From the NCBI GenBank assembly GCA_013287375.1, contig JABDDX010000013.1:1-45747 (forward strand): 45,747 bases of DNA, given 5' to 3'. The position numbers were made by a program, and so were the translations under genes. The notes beneath the pieces are model-generated. The model was not told where the DNA came from, did no database searches, and saw only the letters and a program-made list of their open reading frames with translations. The stretch is from Bacteroidota bacterium. GTDB lineage: Bacteria; Bacteroidota; Bacteroidia; Sphingobacteriales; Sphingobacteriaceae. Numbering within the stretch: position 1 is the first letter of the stretch; each line of letters opens with the position of its first letter. Positions 41,047-45,747 of this stretch are shown here, piece after piece.

Positions 41047-42261
41047 ATGATTATGATAAGGATAAACACTTTTAGATTAATAACCCTTATTGCCTGCTTT
41101 AGCAGTGCTATTGCTTTTGGACAAGGCAGTTTACACCATCAATTTGCAAAAAAAATCATCCCGGGTGCCGATCAAACCAACCTGTACCTTAATTACCTGA
41201 AAGGCAAAAACATCGGAATGGTGGTTAACCAAACCTCGGTAATCGGTGATAAACTTACGCCGAGTGTTGACAGCTTATTAAAATTAGGTATCAACATAAA
41301 AAAGATATTCGGACCCGAACATGGTTTTAGAGGCAATGCCAGCAATGGTGCAACAGTTAATGATAGTGTCGACCCAAAGACAGGCTTACCTGTCATCTCA
41401 TTATATGGCAAACATTATAAACCAACACCTGCTGATTTAAATGGGATTAACCTGATGATATTTGATATACAGGATGTAGGTGCACGCTTTTACACCTACC
41501 TGTCTACCCTACAATACGTAATGGAAGCCTGCGCAGAAAATCATATTGAACTATTCATTTTAGACAGGCCAAATCCCAATGGTTTTTATGTTGATGGACC
41601 GGTACTGGATACCACTTACAAATCATTTATCGGAATGGATGCCGTACCCATTGTTTACGGCATGACAATAGCCGAATACGCCCAGATGATTAATGGTGAA
41701 GGTTGGCTTAAAAACCATGTACAATGCAAATTGAAAATTATTAAGGTTGCTAATTATAACCATAATTCGGCTTATACATTGCCGGTTAACTCATCGCCAA
41801 ATTTAAATACGGCACAATCGGTTTTATTATACCCAAGTTTGTGTTTGTTTGAAGGTACTACTTTAAGTTTAGGCAGGGGAACTTATACTCCATTTGAAGT
41901 AATTGGGCATCCATTATTAAAAGGAAAATACGCTTACAACTTCACCCCGGTAAGCATCCCGGGGATGAGCGAAGATCCGCCGCAAAAAAACCAGGTTTGT
42001 TATGGCATCGACCTAAAAAAGTATGATACAGGCATCATCCGCAGCAGCGGAAAATTAAATTTAACATGGCTGCTGGAATTATATAACGCTTTCCCGGATA
42101 AAACCCATTTTTTTAACGCGTACTTTGTAAAACTTGCAGGCACGGATCAGTTACGTAAACAAATTGAAATCGGAAAAACAGAACGTGAGATCCGCGAAAG
42201 TTGGGAACCGGCATTAAGCAAATTTAAAATTACGCGCCGCAAATATTTGTTGTACAACTAA
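41047..42261 (+). CDS. namZ: DUF1343 exo-beta-N-acetylmuramidase NamZ-like
   Basis: 404 aa exported hydrolase. Signal peptide about 1-26 (LITLIACFSSAIAFGQ). DUF1343 (GH171) features: LKGKNIGMVVNQTSVIG, KKIFGPEHGFRGNASNGATV with E91-H92, DPKTGLPVISLYG, LMIFDIQDVGARFYTYLSTL, LFILDRPNPNG, LCLFEGTTLSLGRGT, and a C-terminal helical lid. Known members remove non-reducing MurNAc from peptidoglycan fragments, which suggests cell-wall recycling. ATG at 41053 is an equally possible start. Divergent from the permease gene, with only 56 bp between the chosen starts. Confidence 0.9.
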   Translation: MIMIRINTFRLITLIACFSSAIAFGQGSLHHQFAKKIIPGADQTNLYLNYLKGKNIGMVVNQTSVIGDKLTPSVDSLLKLGINIKKIFGPEHGFRGNASNGATVNDSVDPKTGLPVISLYGKHYKPTPADLNGINLMIFDIQDVGARFYTYLSTLQYVMEACAENHIELFILDRPNPNGFYVDGPVLDTTYKSFIGMDAVPIVYGMTIAEYAQMINGEGWLKNHVQCKLKIIKVANYNHNSAYTLPVNSSPNLNTAQSVLLYPSLCLFEGTTLSLGRGTYTPFEVIGHPLLKGKYAYNFTPVSIPGMSEDPPQKNQVCYGIDLKKYDTGIIRSSGKLNLTWLLELYNAFPDKTHFFNAYFVKLAGTDQLRKQIEIGKTEREIRESWEPALSKFKITRRKYLLYN

Positions 42262-42356
42262 GCATTTTTTTTGCTAAATTGTTGGCTATAACTGAACCTG
42301 TACTTCAATTAACTAAAAACACAATATTACACAACTAAAAAAGAAAGATATATAGC

Positions 42357-43274
42357 ATGAGAATTGTATTTATGGGCACACCCCAATTTGCTGTAACATC
42401 GCTTGATGAACTATTAATGGCAGGTTGTGATGTTGTTGGCGTAGTTACCGCACCTGATAAGCCGGCGGGCCGTGGTCAAAAACTAACCCAATCTGCTGTC
42501 AAGGAATATGCTGTAGCCAAAGGAATAAAGGTTCTACAACCTGAAAAGTTGAGAGACCAATCTTTTTTAGATGAATTAAAAGCCCTTGAAGCCGACTTAT
42601 TCGTAGTAGTGGCTTTCCGTATGTTACCCGGCATAGTTTGGACGATGCCTATCCGTGGTACTATAAACTTACATGCTTCGTTATTGCCTCAATATCGCGG
42701 CGCAGCTCCTATTAACTGGGTTTTGATTAACGGTGAGAAAGAAACCGGTGCCACCACATTTTTCCTGAAACAAGATATTGATACCGGGAACTTATTATTC
42801 ACCGAGAAAATAACCTTAACCGGTGCCGAAACTGCAGGCGAATTACATGACCGCTTAATGAATAAAGGCGCAGGCTTATTAGTTAAAACCGTAAAAGCCG
42901 TTGAAAGCGGCCGTTACAGCGAACTACCTCAGCATGAACTTGTTGATGGTATGGAATTGAAGCATGCCCCCAAAATTTTCAAAGAAGATTGCCTTATCGA
43001 CTGGAATAATACTACCGAAACAGTATTTAACCTGATTCGTGGCTTAAGCCCCATCCCTACTGCCTTTACCAAACTGAATGATAAAACATTCAAAATATAT
43101 TATGGCCAACAGGAAGTTACCCAAACTACTGAACAACCCGGAACTTTTTTGACCGATAATAAAACTTACCTGAAATTTGCTTGTACCGATGGCTACATAA
43201 GCGTTACGGATGTTCAACTAGAGGGTAAAAAACGGATGAGTATTGAAGAGTTTTTACGGGGAGTAAAATTATAA
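42357..43274 (+). CDS. fmt: Methionyl-tRNA formyltransferase
   Basis: 305 aa. Formylates Met-tRNAi with 10-formyl-THF. The N-terminal hydrolase-fold domain begins MRIVFMGTPQFAVTSLDELL; the catalytic triad N104, H106, D142 lies in TINLHASLLPQYRGAAPINW and QDIDTGNLL, with spacing equal to that of the E. coli enzyme. The C-terminal OB-fold contains LIRGLSPIPTAFTKL and ends KKRMSIEEFLRG. Monocistronic; a REP-like palindrome follows. Confidence 0.97.
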   Translation: MRIVFMGTPQFAVTSLDELLMAGCDVVGVVTAPDKPAGRGQKLTQSAVKEYAVAKGIKVLQPEKLRDQSFLDELKALEADLFVVVAFRMLPGIVWTMPIRGTINLHASLLPQYRGAAPINWVLINGEKETGATTFFLKQDIDTGNLLFTEKITLTGAETAGELHDRLMNKGAGLLVKTVKAVESGRYSELPQHELVDGMELKHAPKIFKEDCLIDWNNTTETVFNLIRGLSPIPTAFTKLNDKTFKIYYGQQEVTQTTEQPGTFLTDNKTYLKFACTDGYISVTDVQLEGKKRMSIEEFLRGVKL

Positions 43275-43287
43275 CCACCCTCTTCTA

Positions 43288-43379
43288 CTGTCATTTCGAA
43301 CGTAGAGAGAAATCTTCTAAATCCTGCACGACGAACTTTGCATATTGAAGAAGATTTCTCTCTACGTTCGAAATGTCAG
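43288..43379. repeat. REP-like palindromic pair, GTCATTTCGAACG type
   Basis: 31-nt arms (43288-43318 starting CTGTCATTTCGAACGTAGAG, and 43349-43379) complement each other with one mismatch around a 30-nt spacer. Each arm has an internal ATTTC/GAAAT stem. Same design as the pair around the GIY-YIG gene, with an empty centre. It may also act as the fmt terminator. Confidence 0.75.
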
Positions 43380-43476
43380 CACTTTAAAAACTCCATCAAA
43401 CCAAAGTCAAAAAATCCTCAGGTATAACATTTTCTGTTTTATGTCGTTATTTTTACGCACTAATTAATTTACAGGC

Positions 43477-44274
43477 ATGGTATTTTACACCGACAGGATA
43501 GAGCGCTTAAAAGCAGGGATAGAGCCACTTCGCAAACAACTTATAGAGCACCCTTTATATAAACATATCAATTCCCTGCAGGACTTAAGCGTTTTTATGG
43601 AGTATCATGTTTTCGCTGTATGGGATTTTATGTCGTTGTTAAAATCGTTGCAACAAAAACTCACCTGTACTACCTTACCCTGGATGCCGGTTGGTAATGC
43701 CAATACCCGCTACCTGATAAATGAAATTGTAACCGGTGAAGAAAGTGATATTGATGAGCACGGTAACCGCACCAGTCACTTCGAGCTTTATTTAAAAGCG
43801 ATGGAGCAGGCAGGCAGCCCTGCAAATGCTATTAACGATTTGTTTGACGAATTAAATTACGGCAAACTGATTGACGAAGCATTGATTATCGCCAATATCC
43901 CAAAACCTGCACGTAATTTTGTACAACATACCTTTGATGTAATAGACGCAGGCAAAGATCACGTAACTGCCGCGGTATTTACTTTTGGACGTGAGGATCT
44001 AATACCCGGTATGTTTATTAGTATAGTAAAAGAGCTTAATCAACAGTTACCAGGTAAAGTAGAAACATTACTATATTACTTGGAAAGGCATATTGAAGTT
44101 GATGGCGATCATCACTCCCACCTTGCCTACCAAATGACTGCCGAACTTTGCGGCGATGATGACCAGAAATGGCAGGAAGCGTTTATTGCCGTTGTGGAAG
44201 CCCTTACCTCGCGAATAGCACTTTGGGATGGTATTTTAGCTGCTATAAAAGCATCGGTGGCTGTTGAAGCGTAG
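43477..44274 (+). CDS. DUF3050 protein (heme-oxygenase-like fold)
   Basis: 265 aa. Starts [20 protein letters not shown], then [33 protein letters not shown] with H44 in the position of the family's metal or cofactor ligand; later [23 protein letters not shown], and [13 protein letters not shown]. The all-helical composition matches the DUF3050 / heme-oxygenase-like diiron superfamily. Activity not established. Its TAG stop shares one base with the GTG start of the following lipoprotein gene. Confidence 0.9.
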   Translation: MVFYTDRIERLKAGIEPLRKQLIEHPLYKHINSLQDLSVFMEYHVFAVWDFMSLLKSLQQKLTCTTLPWMPVGNANTRYLINEIVTGEESDIDEHGNRTSHFELYLKAMEQAGSPANAINDLFDELNYGKLIDEALIIANIPKPARNFVQHTFDVIDAGKDHVTAAVFTFGREDLIPGMFISIVKELNQQLPGKVETLLYYLERHIEVDGDHHSHLAYQMTAELCGDDDQKWQEAFIAVVEALTSRIALWDGILAAIKASVAVEA

Positions 44275-44690
44275 TGGCAAATAACATTAAACTTTATAGC
44301 TTATTGTTAATAAGCATAATGACATTTGGAGTAACATCTTGTAGTGAAAAGAAAACTGATGATGCTGTAAAAAGCTATACCTATTGGGCAGATGCACCTC
44401 CTCAAAATGATCTTAAAGTCATTCATGGCAAATATTGGCAATCTGCAAATTTCACCAAAGAATATATAGTCTATCTTGAGTTAGCTGCTTCCTCTACATG
44501 GAAAGAAGATTTTATCAAGCAAAATCATCTCGTTGTATCAAAAGATGAGCTATCAATTCCAACAGATGCTCCATCGTGGTTTAGATTTCAAAAGACTATC
44601 AGGGTATGGAAACAAAACGAAAATAACCAGTCTCAATATATTGAGGATTTACAAACTGGCCATTGGTTTATATTTGAACAGCAATTATAA
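44274..44690 (+). CDS. Hypothetical lipoprotein, GTG start
   Basis: Unrecognised, 138 aa. The start codon is GTG at 44274, overlapping the DUF3050 stop (TAGTG). It is chosen because it supplies a full lipoprotein signal (LYSLLLISIMTFGVTSCSEK, lipidated C23); the first in-frame ATG would remove it. The mature part is polar with several Trp and no known domain. Translational coupling suggests coexpression with the DUF3050 protein. Confidence 0.7.
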   Translation: MANNIKLYSLLLISIMTFGVTSCSEKKTDDAVKSYTYWADAPPQNDLKVIHGKYWQSANFTKEYIVYLELAASSTWKEDFIKQNHLVVSKDELSIPTDAPSWFRFQKTIRVWKQNENNQSQYIEDLQTGHWFIFEQQL

Positions 44691-44858
44691 CTTATTGCAG
44701 CCTATGGTAAATAGTATTACGCTACCATAACTCAGTTGAAAAAATGTCAAAGAATATAAGCTTCGCTTTCACAAGCGAATAGTCGAACCAATAAAGGATT
44801 TGTTGTTTGCGGGATGTTCCGCTTAGGATACTCCAAATTTACGGAGTATAAATTAAAG

Positions 44859-44880
44859 AAGTGCTGACACTATTTTGTCA
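44859..44880. repeat. 22-nt dispersed motif with TGACA-N6-TGTCA (copy 2)
   Basis: Differs from 14461-14482 in one base (A for G). A TACTCC...GGAGTA inverted repeat lies just upstream (about 44829-44848). Both are in the 194-bp gap before the aminotransferase fragment. Confidence 0.5.
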
Positions 44881-44884
44881 GTAA

Positions 44885-45391
44885 TTATAATTTATTCAAT
44901 TCCTCAACCAGCGTCTTGCTTAGTTTATTAAAATAACGCTTCACCCCATATCCCATAACACATTGAATACCGCGGGTAGCATTCGTCAGGAAAACTTCAT
45001 CAGCTTCGTATAGTATATCCGGGTTTATTTGTGCTTCAGTTACGCCTATATTATTTTCTTTGGCAATATTGATAATCACCTGACGCATTATGCCTTCCAC
45101 GCAACCCTCGCTAAGTGCAGGTGTATATAAATGGTTATTATACCACACAAAAACGTTTGAACTACCGGCTTCGCACAAAAAGCCATTCTGATTTAACAGG
45201 AAAACTTCGTCAAGCTTATTTTGCTCTTTGAAAATCCCCGCCATTACATAAATAAGCGAATTGCAGGTTTTTATATTGGATAGATAATTAGTAGCCTTCG
45301 GCAGATCAGTAAAAATATCCATGATCAAACCCTTGCTATTTAAAAAATAGCGTGGCTCATCTACCGATTGCATCTCTATGCAATACCCCAT
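44885..45391 (-). pseudogene. Class IV aminotransferase, 3' part only
   Basis: 168 codons matching the C-terminal two thirds of a PabC/IlvE-type class IV PLP aminotransferase (usual total about 275-285). It has the Schiff-base lysine K41 (LSNIKTCNSL), E74 (NGFLCEAGSSNVFVW) and GCVEGIMRQVIINIA. Homology begins abruptly: the first codons NK-MGYCIEMQ correspond to mid-protein family sequence, and upstream the frame stops at 45410-45412. The missing N-terminal third is exactly what begins on the opposite strand at 45547. Probably one gene split by an inversion; a separate degraded paralogue is possible. Confidence 0.75.
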
Positions 45392-45402
45392 TTTGTTTAA
45401 CG

Positions 45403-45528
45403 ATGGGCTTTATACATCCCACGCAAAAAAAATATATTCATTTCGAATCTCCTCTACCGCAGGATTTTGAAACCGTTTTAGAAAAATGGCGAAAATATAT
45501 TGCTGCAACCGTAGATCAAAAAGGATAA
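45403..45528 (+). pseudogene. 3' end of an RluA/RluD-family pseudouridine synthase
   Basis: About 41 codons, MGFIHPTQKKYIHFESPLPQ onward to KWRKYIAATVDQKG and a stop. This is the typical C-terminus of RluD-like enzymes (...LGFIHP...hFESPLPxD). The rest of the gene, including the catalytic Asp domain, is absent upstream, where the sequence becomes the reversed aminotransferase fragment. Recognised from family resemblance only; short. Confidence 0.65.
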
Positions 45529-45533
45529 TTTTG
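45526..45533 (+). promoter_or_regulatory. Candidate -7 box before the aminotransferase 5' part
   Basis: TAATTTTG fits TAnnTTTG, overlaps the rluD-type stop codon, and lies 13 nt before ATG 45547. Confidence 0.4.
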
Positions 45534-45546
45534 TGTTGATAATACC

Positions 45547-45747
45547 ATGACATCGGCTTTCATAAATTTTAATAGCGAAATAGTACCTGCAAGTACGCAA
45601 CTACTAACCACGGCTAACAGGGCTTTTAGGTATGGTGATGGGTTATTTGAAAGTATGCGCCTGATGAAAGGCCAACTTAAATTTGCCGACCTGCATGCCG
45701 ACCGTTTACAGCGCGGTATGAAAGCATTGAAGATTGATGGTTACTCG
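45547..45747 (+). CDS. Class IV aminotransferase, 5' part (runs off the window)
   Basis: 67 codons to the window edge: FINFNSEIVPASTQLLTTAN then RAFRYGDGLFESMRL (the strongly conserved class IV GDGLFE block) and FADLHADRLQRGMKALKI. Substrate class (branched-chain or aminodeoxychorismate lyase) is undecided. It begins 18 nt after the rluD-type stop, as in an intact rluD-aminotransferase pair. Whether the gene continues normally past the edge or breaks, as predicted from the reversed 3' part at 44885-45391, cannot be seen. Confidence 0.8.
   Translation, partial: MTSAFINFNSEIVPASTQLLTTANRAFRYGDGLFESMRLMKGQLKFADLHADRLQRGMKALKIDGYS

Overview
The window looks like chromosomal DNA of a Bacteroidota member of the Sphingobacteriaceae type (Mucilaginibacter/Pedobacter-like; the genus is my inference). 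The support is an Oar-like TonB-dependent receptor, a type IX secretion Plug protein, a short primary sigma factor without region 1.1, NamZ, SRPBCC/VOC proteins, many secreted hypothetical proteins, and promoters of the Bacteroidota form TTTG-N17-21-TAnnTTTG. No rRNA, tRNA, phage, CRISPR or classical insertion sequence was seen.

Layout. 1-9 kb: TonB receptor (minus, cut by the window edge), lpdA, an MBL-fold hydrolase, rpoD, threonine aldolase (minus), a Gly-rich secreted protein. 9-14.4 kb: a flavoprotein (minus) whose start codon overlaps that of nuoA; nuoA-nuoB without the rest of complex I; a lipoprotein; an ArsR-SRPBCC-VOC cluster with an operator array; a DUF4468-like protein. 14.8-24.3 kb: ABC-F ATPase, T9SS Plug, a GIY-YIG nuclease gene framed by inverted repeats, DPP IV peptidase (minus), a thioesterase-YfcC transporter pair, a secreted protein. 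24.4-30.8 kb (mostly minus): an EVE / CBM9-like / GHL10-like operon, a small membrane protein, holA, an orphan HsdR-N nuclease-fold gene, a hybrid histidine kinase. 30.9-45.7 kb: valS broken by an in-frame stop, PepO-type M13 peptidase, MBL-rhodanese protein, mnmD, mazG, an outer membrane barrel, a LolC-like permease (minus), namZ, fmt, DUF3050 plus a lipoprotein, and a rearranged rluD/aminotransferase junction.

Much of the unusual content is intergenic. At least three sequence families of REP-like palindromes share one architecture: ends in GTCAT/ATGAC and a small stem inside each arm. One pair encloses a complete GIY-YIG gene with its own -7 box, giving a compact 405-bp unit that looks mobile or mobilisable. 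A separate GC-rich composite repeat occurs at 14.6 and 21.2 kb, with its second half alone at 11.4 kb, and looks like a structured element.

Three loci show possible recent damage or error: a Glu-to-stop change in the conserved TTRPET motif of valS, an inversion-like junction splitting rluD and a class IV aminotransferase at about 45.4 kb, and nuoAB separated from nuoC onward next to a tandem repeat. All calls come from reading the sequence; no database search was run.
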